From: Nevskia sp.
GTDB lineage: Bacteria; Pseudomonadota; Gammaproteobacteria; Nevskiales; Nevskiaceae
Reading direction: 5' to 3'
DNA: 43,483 nt
NCBI GenBank assembly: GCA_031291075.1
Contig: JARLJS010000218.1
Coordinates: forward strand, 1-43,483
This document shows, in pieces, positions 29,314 through 36,693 of this stretch. A program made the translations under genes and the position numbers. Numbering within the stretch: the stretch's first letter is position 1; the number at the start of each line of letters is the position of its first letter. The notes under the pieces are model-generated. The model was given only the letters and a program-made list of their open reading frames with translations. It was not told where the DNA came from and searched no databases.

Positions 29314-30431
29314 GGCTTCTCCGCGTCGGCGCGCAGGGCGGCGATTTCCTCGGTCAGGTCGATGCCCGGCGGGCACCAGGTGATGCAGCGGCCGCAGCCG
29401 ACACAGCCCGAAGTGCCGAACTGGTCGATCCAGCCCGCCAGCTTGTGGGTCAGCCAGTGGCGGTAGCGCGAGGAGGTGCTGACGCGCGCGCTGCCGCCCG
29501 CCATGTGCGTGAACGACTGGGTGAAGCACGAAGCCCAGGTGCGCTCGCGCTCGGTGGTGGAGCCGTCCAGGCTGGTGACGTCCTGCACGTCGGAACAGAA
29601 GCAGGTCGGGCACACGCTGGTGCAGTTGCCGCAGCTCACGCAGCGCTCGGCCACCGCCTTCCAGCGCGGGCTTTCCGCGTTGCCGTAGAGCAGCGCGCGG
29701 ATTTCCGTGGTGTCGAGCTGGCGCCCCATGGACGCCGCGGTGGCGGCCACCAGGGCGTCGGCCTGGCTGTGGTCGGCCTGGGCGGCGGACGGCGCGTCCA
29801 GTTCGGCCAGCACCTCGGCGCCGGCGTCGCTGCCGGCTTCCACCAGCAGGTCGTGGCGCTGCGCGTCGAGCAACTCGGTCAGCGCCAGGTCGAAGCCGCG
29901 GCTGGCGCGCGGGCCGCTGTTCATCGACACGCAGAAACAGGTCGCGCCGGCCACGCCGCAGTTGACCGCGACGGTGAAGATCTCCTTGCGTCGCGCCGCG
30001 TAACGGGAGTCGACGGCCGCGCCGCCGGTGAACACCCGGTCCTGCACGGCGATGGCCTGCAGCTCGCAGGCGCGCACGCCGATGAAGGCGCGCCGTGGCG
30101 GCGGTGGTGGTGGCTCGATCGCGAAGCCGTTTTCGCCACGCTGCCCCCGCCATAGCGTTTCGTGGGGCGGGAACAGGTATTTCTTCCAGGACTGCGGGCC
30201 GACCGTGTAGCCGAACAGGGCGCGGTCGCCGCCGGCTTCGACCCGGTAACGGCCCGGCCCCTGCCGGTCGTGCCAGCCGATGGGCAGGTCCGCCATCGAT
30301 TTCAGCTCGTCGTAGACGATGGCGCCGTCGCGCAGGCGCGGGCCGACGACGGCGTAACCGCGCCGCTGCAGCGCGTCGAACAGCGCATCGAGTTGAGCCG
30401 CCGGCAGGAGCTTTGGTCCGTTCGAAGCCAT
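29310..30431 (-). CDS. hydrogenase beta subunit, dicluster iron-sulfur protein
   Basis: A 373-residue electron-transfer subunit of the sulfhydrogenase beta (HydB/HyhB) family. Two [4Fe-4S] motifs are visible: Cys264/267/270/274 in [11 protein letters not shown] and Cys343/346/349/353 in [11 protein letters not shown]. Extra cysteines lie at [12 protein letters not shown] and FIGVRACEL. It is the first gene of the operon. The ATG lies about 68 bases from a predicted transcript start in the shared control region with usp. Confidence 0.9.
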   Translation of the reverse strand: MASNGPKLLPAAQLDALFDALQRRGYAVVGPRLRDGAIVYDELKSMADLPIGWHDRQGPGRYRVEAGGDRALFGYTVGPQSWKKYLFPPHETLWRGQRGENGFAIEPPPPPPRRAFIGVRACELQAIAVQDRVFTGGAAVDSRYAARRKEIFTVAVNCGVAGATCFCVSMNSGPRASRGFDLALTELLDAQRHDLLVEAGSDAGAEVLAELDAPSAAQADHSQADALVAATAASMGRQLDTTEIRALLYGNAESPRWKAVAERCVSCGNCTSVCPTCFCSDVQDVTSLDGSTTERERTWASCFTQSFTHMAGGSARVSTSSRYRHWLTHKLAGWIDQFGTSGCVGCGRCITWCPPGIDLTEEIAALRADAEKP

Positions 30432-30533
30432 GCGCTGTCCCTAGCCGTACGAGGGTGGAGGGAAAACCTACCACGGTGCCGTGAAGTCATGTTGACGCCG
30501 TCGCATCATCCTCGCAAGCGCCGCAAGGCGGAT

Positions 30534-30547
30534 TTGACCTGTGTCAA
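30534..30547. promoter_or_regulatory. Crp/Fnr-type box between the hydrogenase operon and usp
   Basis: TTGACCTGTGTCAA is a perfect TTGAC-N4-GTCAA palindrome between divergent genes. For usp (plus strand) the expected -10 window contains CTAAAT (30570-30575), with TAAATA one base on. For the hydrogenase operon (minus strand) the window contains GATGAT (30505-30510). Both sit within one base of class II geometry, so one dimer could activate both directions. Confidence 0.55.
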
Positions 30548-30618
30548 TGCCCCGGCATGCGCTGCGGCGCTAAATATCGGCGTATTCTGATCAATAATGG
30601 TGCACTGGAGGCTTGGTC

Positions 30619-31047
30619 ATGCAGAAAATCCTGATCCCGTTCGACGGGTCCGCCGCGGCGAAACGGGCGGTGCAGTTCGTGGCCGATACGTTCAAGGGAC
30701 AAGCGGGTGTGCACGTCTACCTGCTCAACGTGCAGGAAATCCCCGCCTTCTTCGACGACTTCGGCAACGCTCACCTGATGAGCGAGATGGAGCCGCAGCT
30801 GATCGAGAAAGGACGCAAGGTCCTGCTCGAAGCGGCGGAAGTGCTGCAGCAGGCGGGGGTACCCCATCAGCTCGATGCCACCGTGGGACTGGTGGCGCAG
30901 ACCATTGCGCAGCAGGTGGAAGCCCTGGATTGCCAGTCGGTGGTGATGGGAACGCGCGGCCTCGGCGCCGTGGCCGGGCTGGTGTTCGGCTCGACCGCGA
31001 CCAAGATCGTGCACATGGTGCACGTGCCGGTCACGCTGGTGAAATAG
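30619..31047 (+). CDS. universal stress protein, UspA family
   Basis: A 142-residue Usp domain protein. It begins KILIPFDGSAAAKRAVQF and contains the ATP-binding signature VVMGTRGLGAVAGLVFGST (G-x2-G-x9-G-S/T). Usp proteins of this size in pseudomonads are often induced under oxygen limitation by ANR; the box at 30534-30547 agrees. The start at 30619 has TGGAGGC upstream. Convergent with the TetR gene, with four bases between stops. Confidence 0.9.
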   Translation: MQKILIPFDGSAAAKRAVQFVADTFKGQAGVHVYLLNVQEIPAFFDDFGNAHLMSEMEPQLIEKGRKVLLEAAEVLQQAGVPHQLDATVGLVAQTIAQQVEALDCQSVVMGTRGLGAVAGLVFGSTATKIVHMVHVPVTLVK

Positions 31048-31051
31048 AAGC

Positions 31052-31774
31052 CTAGCGGCGCGACCGCGCGGCGGCAGGTGCCTGCGCCGCGGCGCGCCGG
31101 CTTTGGCGGCCCGGCTGCGGCATTTCCGCCAGCAGCAGGCCGGTGGCGAGCTGCGCCAGCGTTTCGACCTGACGGGTCAGGTGCCCGGCTCCCTCCGAGA
31201 AGACGATCCGGTACAGGATTCCGCCAACCGCCTCGATCACCGCGACGGCATGTAATTCGCTCACCGGCCGCGCCCCCGACTGGTGGAACGATACGTCGCG
31301 GCTCAGCGCCACCAGCAGCAGCGCGAGCTGGCGATCCACCTCCAGCCGCATATTGATCGCCCTGGGACCGGCGGCCCACACTTCCACCACGAAGGCCCGT
31401 GCGTATGACGGCCGCTCGGCCAGCAACTGGAGCAGGCCGCGGATGGTCGCTTCCGCGCGCCGGTACAGGTCCAGCCCGGGGTCGTGCGGCAGGGTGATGG
31501 TGCGCACGATCTGATCGGCGAGGTGCTCGCCCGCCGCCAGGAAGCAGGCTTCCTTGTCCTCGAAGTATTCGTAGAAGGTGCGCTTGGCCACGCCGCCGCG
31601 CGTGACGATGTCGGCGATGGTCACGGCCGCGTAACCCTTTTCCGCCGTCAGCTCAGCGATCGCGTCCAGCAGGCGCATCCGCTGCGAGGCTTGCACCAGC
31701 TCACGGCTCAAGCCGTGGCGGCCACGAGGCAGATTGCGCGGAATGTGCCGGCCTTTCGCGGCGGGTTCTTTCAT
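31052..31774 (-). CDS. TetR-family transcriptional regulator
   Basis: A 240-residue regulator. The N-terminal helix-turn-helix spans about residues 30-75 (LLDAIAELTAEKGYAAVTIA, GGVAKRTFYEYFEDKEACFL). The C-terminal ligand domain is unclassified, and the arginine/alanine-rich tail is unusual. The start at 31774 is chosen; a start at 31792 would add six residues. Immediately upstream lies a perfect 24-base palindrome that overlaps the -35 of the divergent lipase promoter, so it most likely represses itself and the lipase gene. Confidence 0.9.
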   Translation of the reverse strand: MKEPAAKGRHIPRNLPRGRHGLSRELVQASQRMRLLDAIAELTAEKGYAAVTIADIVTRGGVAKRTFYEYFEDKEACFLAAGEHLADQIVRTITLPHDPGLDLYRRAEATIRGLLQLLAERPSYARAFVVEVWAAGPRAINMRLEVDRQLALLLVALSRDVSFHQSGARPVSELHAVAVIEAVGGILYRIVFSEGAGHLTRQVETLAQLATGLLLAEMPQPGRQSRRAAAQAPAAARSRR

Positions 31775-31798
31775 GGCCGCACATGGTAGCACCGCTTA

Positions 31799-31822
31799 TT
31801 TGGGAACTTGACAGTTCCCAAA
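31799..31822. promoter_or_regulatory. TetR operator palindrome
   Basis: Arms TTTGGGAACT (31799-31808) and AGTTCCCAAA (31813-31822) are perfect reverse complements around a 4-base spacer. A half-site AGTTCCTAAA follows at about 31848-31857. The palindrome begins 25 bases upstream of the tetR start codon and covers the -35 of the lipase promoter. Confidence 0.7.
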
Positions 31823-31836
31823 GGCTGGGTTATTTA
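31808..31836 (+). promoter_or_regulatory. sigma70 promoter of the lipase gene
   Basis: A consensus -35 TTGACA (31808-31813) is separated by 17 bases from TATTTA (31831-31836). The -35 lies inside the operator palindrome, so repressor binding would block RNA polymerase. The transcript would begin near 31843, about 50 bases before the ATG. Confidence 0.65.
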
Positions 31837-31891
31837 TAAACCACACAGTTCCTAAAACAACACATAGCGGCACTTGCGGAGGAGAACCATC

Positions 31892-33700
31892 ATGCGGAGA
31901 CGTCCCTTTGGCGTGCGCGTCGTGTGCGCGCTCGGAGTATTGACCGCGGCCGTCTGTGCCACGGCCGGCGCGGTCCCGGTCGTAGGCCCGGCCGGTATCG
32001 CCTTCTACCAGCCGCCTGCGCCGCTGCCGACCGGCAACCACGGCGATCTCGTCTGGTATCGCCAGGCCACGGTCAACCTCGGCGGCGGGGCGCCGAAGGT
32101 GAACGCCTGGAACGTGCTTTATCACTCGGTCGACGCGGCCGGCGCGGCCAACGTGGTCACCGGCACGGTGCTGGTGCCCGCCGCCGCATGGTCGGGGTCG
32201 GGCTCGCGCCCGGTGGTCAGCTACGCGGTCGGCACGCACGGCCTGGCGCAGAGCTGCGCGCCGTCGCTGCAGTACGCCCAGGGTACGGATTACGAGAACG
32301 CCAACGTGGTCGCGGCTCTCGACCGGGGCTACGCCGTGCTGGTCACCGATTACGCCGGCTACACCACCGGCAATGTGCCCACCTACCTCGCCGGCGCAGC
32401 CGAGGGCCACGCCGTGCTCGACATGTTCCTGGCGGCCAGGGAGATTCCCGGCGCGGGCATCGCCGCCACCGCCAAGTCCGCCGTCTGGGGTTATTCGCAA
32501 GGCGGCCAGGCGGCCGCCTGGGCCGGTCAGCTGCAGCCGACCTACCTGCCGGGCCTCAACCTGATGGGCGTTGCCGCGGGCGGGGTCCCGGCCAACTTCA
32601 TCGAGACCGCGTCCTATCTGGACGGCAGCATCGGCGAGGCCTTCCTGCTCGGCGGCGTGGTGGGCCTGTCGACCCAGTACCCCGCCCAGATCCCGATCGA
32701 CACGCTGGCCAACGCCGCCGGCAAGGCGGCCATCGCCCAGGGTGAGCGGGAGTGCGTGTTCCAGCTGGTGCTGCAGTACATGGATCACAGCATCGCCGAA
32801 TACACCGTCGGCAACCAATCGCTGGCCCAGCTCGAGACCGTACCGTCGATCCAGCAGACGCTGCTGGAGCAGGATCTCGGCGGCAGCCGCATCGGCGTGC
32901 CGCTGTACCAGTACCACGGCCAAGCCGACGAGTTCATCCCGCTCGACCAGGCCGAGGCACTGAAGCAGGCCTATTGCGGCAAGTTCGAAAGCGTGACCTT
33001 CGGGGTCTACCCTGGCGAGCATATCGTTACGCAGTTCCAGGCCGCGCCGCAGGTGCTGTCCTGGCTGGCGGACCGCTTCGCGGGCAAGGCCGCGCCGAGC
33101 TCCTGCCTGACCACGCAGCCGCCGCCGAAGTCCACTGCTCCCCCGGGCGGAGGCGATTTCGTGGTCAGCGTGAACAACTGGCCCCTGAGCGGCAAAGTTC
33201 ACCTGAAGACCCTGAACCAGGACGTCGTCCTGCCGGCCGGCTCGACCTTCGAGGCCGACACCGACCTGAGCAGCGAGAGGGTCACTGGCGGCCTGTCGAT
33301 CCCCAAGTTCGCCGACTCCCTGCTGATCGTTATCCTGCCGGTGACGGTCGACCTGTCGATCGTTCCCACCGGCGCCATCACCGGCACGGTGACGCTGGAC
33401 AACGCCGGATTGCTGCACATCCATGGCAGTGCCCAGGCCAACATCACCGTGGTCTCGGCCGGGGAGGGCTCGCTGCAGATCCCGTTCGGGTGCCAGACCT
33501 CGTCGCCGGTCGATTTCCCGATCGACTTCGACGGGCCGGTATCGTCCCTCGGCGACGGCAAGCTGAGCTTCACCGGCACCACCACTTTCCCCCAGCTGGC
33601 CAACTGCGGCGCCTTCAGTGGCCTGTTCAGCGCCCTCATGTCGGGGCCGGGGCAGACCTTCACCTTCACCGCGACACCGCCGGCGCCGGTGGTCTGGTAA
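31892..33700 (+). CDS. secreted lipase, secretory-lipase (LIP) family with C-terminal beta domain
   Basis: A 602-residue exported protein. A basic N-terminus and hydrophobic stretch (VVCALGVLTAAVCATAGA) form a signal peptide. The alpha/beta-hydrolase domain (about 30-410) has the nucleophile elbow GYSQGG with Ser202, Asp346 in YHGQADEF and His377 in PGEHIV, a complete triad like that of the secretory lipases PF03583. After a proline-rich linker (PPPKSTAPPGGG) comes a 170-residue beta-rich domain (residues 430-600) resembling domains seen in actinobacterial exported lipases. GGAGGAG precedes the ATG. Controlled by the adjacent TetR. An esterase acting on bulky esters is also possible. Confidence 0.82.
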   Translation: MRRRPFGVRVVCALGVLTAAVCATAGAVPVVGPAGIAFYQPPAPLPTGNHGDLVWYRQATVNLGGGAPKVNAWNVLYHSVDAAGAANVVTGTVLVPAAAWSGSGSRPVVSYAVGTHGLAQSCAPSLQYAQGTDYENANVVAALDRGYAVLVTDYAGYTTGNVPTYLAGAAEGHAVLDMFLAAREIPGAGIAATAKSAVWGYSQGGQAAAWAGQLQPTYLPGLNLMGVAAGGVPANFIETASYLDGSIGEAFLLGGVVGLSTQYPAQIPIDTLANAAGKAAIAQGERECVFQLVLQYMDHSIAEYTVGNQSLAQLETVPSIQQTLLEQDLGGSRIGVPLYQYHGQADEFIPLDQAEALKQAYCGKFESVTFGVYPGEHIVTQFQAAPQVLSWLADRFAGKAAPSSCLTTQPPPKSTAPPGGGDFVVSVNNWPLSGKVHLKTLNQDVVLPAGSTFEADTDLSSERVTGGLSIPKFADSLLIVILPVTVDLSIVPTGAITGTVTLDNAGLLHIHGSAQANITVVSAGEGSLQIPFGCQTSSPVDFPIDFDGPVSSLGDGKLSFTGTTTFPQLANCGAFSGLFSALMSGPGQTFTFTATPPAPVVW

Positions 33701-34185
33701 TCCGTGACGGGGCGGGAAATGGCGCCGGTGGCGGCGACGGGCGGGCCGGCCGCAGGGGTTGTACGGGCGTGGGCGACGGTGTGACCGCTCGTCGCCCTTG
33801 TCCCGGCGGGCCGATCAGCGGCCCGCTCCCAGGGCCGGGGGTGCAGATGCCGCCTTCTGTTGCCGAGGAGTCCGTGGATCAGTCAAGATAGCGCTGTAAA
33901 TAAGGTGGCGGAGCGGGGCGAAGACGCCCCGGATCACAGAAAAGCCCAACACAACACGACACCGGGGTCGCACCGGTGATCGATGCACAGCAGTTTTATG
34001 CGCCGGCGGGGCCGCCCGGGAGTTCTTCCCGAGGTGACCAGGGCCTGTTACGCCCACGGATAGCGCCGCGCGGCAGTCATGGACGACGACATCCGGGCGC
34101 CTGGCGGCGAAGACGCCGGCACGGGACTGCCTGGGGTTTTGTACGCGCAAGCGCGCCGGGTCTGTCATTTCGAAAGGCTGTCAAC
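33701..34185. other. 485-base intergenic region with hairpins
   Basis: No credible gene. Two perfect hairpins are visible: CGGGCCG/CGGCCCG at 33808-33826 (7 bp, 5-base loop) and GGGGCG/CGCCCC at 33915-33930 (6 bp, AAGA loop). The first could end the lipase transcript, though it lacks a T-run. A TAAATA at about 33897 could be a -10 for the desaturase. An in-frame GTG at 33976 would extend the desaturase, but the added residues are arginine-rich and unlike the family. Confidence 0.4.
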
Positions 34186-35286
34186 TTGAATACCGCAACT
34201 TTGGATCGTTCCGCAGCGGCATCCGTGCCCCACCGCAAAGTCATCCGTAGCTGGCTGGCACCGGTCTCGCAGCGCAGCACGCCGCGCGCCCTGGCCCTCG
34301 TCGTGGTGGACATTGTGCTGTTCCTGTCGCTGATCGCGGCGGCGGCGTGGCTGCACAGCCCGGTCCTGAAGATCCTGGCCGGCACGGTCGCCGGGTTCGT
34401 GATCGGCCGGCTGTTCATACTCGGCCACGACGCCTGTCACCAGAGCTTTACGTCGAATCGCGGCCTCAACCCCTGGCTGGGACGGCTCACCTTCCTGCCC
34501 TCGCTGACGCCGTACAGCCTGTGGGACACGGGGCACAACGTGGTCCACCATGGCTACACCAACCTGAAGGCCTTCGACTTCGTGTGGCAGCCACTGACCC
34601 TGGAGCAGTACCGCGAGCTGCCGTTCTGGCGGCGCTGGCTGGAACGCGTGTATCGCAGCGGCTGGGGGCCTTCCCTCTACTACCTGGTCGAAATCTGGTG
34701 GAAGCGCATGTTCTTCCCCAGCCGGCGTCACATGCCGACCCGCCGCAGGGTCTTCCTGGGCGATTGCATCCTGGTGAGCGTGGCCGCCCTGGTCTGGATC
34801 GGAGCACTGGTGGCCGCTGCCGTGCACGGCCACCAGCCGGTGTGGCTGAACCTGCTCGCCGGCTTTGTGGTTCCCTACCTGTTCTGGAACGGCATGATCG
34901 GCTTCGTGGTGTACGTTCATCACACCCATCCCGACATCGCCTGGTATGACGACAAGGCGGCCTGGTCGGCGGCCCAGCCGTTCGTTTCCACCACCGTGCA
35001 TGTCGCCTTCCGGCCCTTCCTGGGCATGGACGTCGGTGCCCTGCTTCATCACATCATGGAGCACACCGCGCACCACGTGGATATGACGATCCCGCTGTAT
35101 CGCCTGCGGGAGGCCCAGGCCATCCTGGAAGAGCGCATGCCCGGCCGGATTGTCGTGCAGTTCTTTTCCTGGCGCTGGTATTTCGATACCGCCCGGCGCT
35201 GCAAGCTGTACGACTATCGACTGCGCTGCTGGACCGACTTCGCGGGCCGGCAGACTACACATTCGTTGGTTCCGACGGCCGCCTGA
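34186..35286 (+). CDS. membrane fatty acid desaturase
   Basis: A 366-residue integral membrane di-iron desaturase. Histidine boxes are HDACH (81-85), HNVVHH (117-122) and EHTAHH (292-297), preceded by LLHHIM. Four hydrophobic segments are visible in two pairs. The fold class (PF00487) introduces a double bond in acyl chains of membrane lipids; regiospecificity is unknown. TTG at 34186 is chosen because GAAAGGCTG lies upstream and the protein then has family length. It is followed by the FabF-like gene 58 bases later. Confidence 0.85.
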   Translation: MNTATLDRSAAASVPHRKVIRSWLAPVSQRSTPRALALVVVDIVLFLSLIAAAAWLHSPVLKILAGTVAGFVIGRLFILGHDACHQSFTSNRGLNPWLGRLTFLPSLTPYSLWDTGHNVVHHGYTNLKAFDFVWQPLTLEQYRELPFWRRWLERVYRSGWGPSLYYLVEIWWKRMFFPSRRHMPTRRRVFLGDCILVSVAALVWIGALVAAAVHGHQPVWLNLLAGFVVPYLFWNGMIGFVVYVHHTHPDIAWYDDKAAWSAAQPFVSTTVHVAFRPFLGMDVGALLHHIMEHTAHHVDMTIPLYRLREAQAILEERMPGRIVVQFFSWRWYFDTARRCKLYDYRLRCWTDFAGRQTTHSLVPTAA

Positions 35287-35343
35287 GGAGAGGGCCCCGG
35301 CCGAGTTGTCGCATCACCGAGGCTGTTGCAGGAAACGCCGTGT

Positions 35344-36585
35344 ATGAGCCGTAGAAGAGTCGTCGTCACTGGAATGGGCATCGTCTCCCCCGTGGGATCG
35401 ACGGTGGAAGCCGCCTGGAGCAACATCCTGGCGGGGAAGTCGGGTATCGTCCCGATCACCCATTTCGACGCCTCCGCGTTTTCCGCCCGCATCGCCGGAC
35501 TGGTGAGCGGCTTCCGGGCGGAGGACTACCTGGGCCCCAAGGATATCCGCAGGACCGACTCCGCCGTCCACTACGGGGTGGCGGCCGCCAAGCAGGCGGT
35601 GCGCGATGCCGGCCTGGAAATCACCGACGAGAACCGCTTCCGCATCGGTGTCTGCATCGGCTCGGGCATCGGCGGCATCGGCCGGATCGCCGAGGAGACT
35701 GCTGCACTGCACAAGTGCGGCCCACGGCGGGTCTCCGCCTTCCTGGCCCCGTCCGTCATCATCAACATCATCTCCGGCTACGTCTCGATCGACCTGGGCA
35801 TCACCGGCCCCAACCTGGCGGTGTCCGCGGCCTGTACCACGGCCACCCACGCCATCGGCATCGGCACCCGCCTGATCCAGTACGGCGACGCCGACGCCTT
35901 CATCGTTGGCGGTGCCGAATGCGCTTCGGTGCCGGCCGGCATAGCCGGTTTCTGCCGCGCGCGGGCCCTGTCGACCCGCAACGACAGTCCGCAGCAGGCG
36001 AGCCGGCCCTGGGACCAGGACCGCGACGGCTTCGTGGTGGCCGACGGCTCCGGTGTGCTGCTGCTTGAGGAGTACGAGCACGCACGCCGGCGCGGTGCGC
36101 GCATCTACGCCGAGCTGTCGGGTTTCGGCACTTCGGGCGATGCGGTCCACCTGTCCCAGCCGGCCGCCGATGGCTGCGGCAGCAGGCGCAGCATCCAGTA
36201 CGCCCTGAAGGATGCGCGCCTGAATCCCGAGCAGGTGAATTACGTCAACGCGCACGGCGCCTCCACGCCGGCCGGCGATCTGGCCGAGACCCTGGGCATC
36301 AAAGGGGCCCTGGGTGATCATGCCTACCGCTGCCCGGTCAGTTCCACCAAGTCCATGACCGGCCACCTGCTGGGCGCGGCCGGCGGGGTCGAATCCATCT
36401 TCGCGGTGCTGGCCCTGCGGGATCGGGTGGTGCCGCCCACCATCAACCTTGACCGTCCGGGACCCGGTTGCGACCTGGACTATGTGCCGCATACCGCCCG
36501 CCAGATGGACCTGGACGTCGTCATGCTCAACTCGTTCGGCTTCGGCGGCACCAACTGCACGCTGGTGTTCAAGCGGCTCTCCTGA
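35344..36585 (+). CDS. 3-oxoacyl-ACP synthase II, FabF-like
   Basis: A 413-residue ketosynthase of the KAS II type that elongates acyl-ACP with malonyl-ACP. The catalytic Cys164 (SAACTTA), His304 (NAHGAS), Lys336 (STKSMTGH) and His341 are all present, each one position from the numbering I recall for E. coli FabF. The usual HGTSTP reads HGASTP, a Thr to Ala change beside the active His. Grouped with a desaturase and a lipase rather than with acpP and fabG, so it is probably a second, specialised copy. The GAEC of the gatekeeper region and GFGGTN loop are typical. Confidence 0.9.
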   Translation: MSRRRVVVTGMGIVSPVGSTVEAAWSNILAGKSGIVPITHFDASAFSARIAGLVSGFRAEDYLGPKDIRRTDSAVHYGVAAAKQAVRDAGLEITDENRFRIGVCIGSGIGGIGRIAEETAALHKCGPRRVSAFLAPSVIINIISGYVSIDLGITGPNLAVSAACTTATHAIGIGTRLIQYGDADAFIVGGAECASVPAGIAGFCRARALSTRNDSPQQASRPWDQDRDGFVVADGSGVLLLEEYEHARRRGARIYAELSGFGTSGDAVHLSQPAADGCGSRRSIQYALKDARLNPEQVNYVNAHGASTPAGDLAETLGIKGALGDHAYRCPVSSTKSMTGHLLGAAGGVESIFAVLALRDRVVPPTINLDRPGPGCDLDYVPHTARQMDLDVVMLNSFGFGGTNCTLVFKRLS

Positions 36586-36693
36586 GGCTTTGTACTGAAC
36601 CGGCCAGGGCGGTGGCTTGAACAGGCCGGCCGGGCGCGAACTTCTGCGGCGCGGCCCCATCTAAGGCGTGGCCAAACTGTAAAGTATCCCCCC

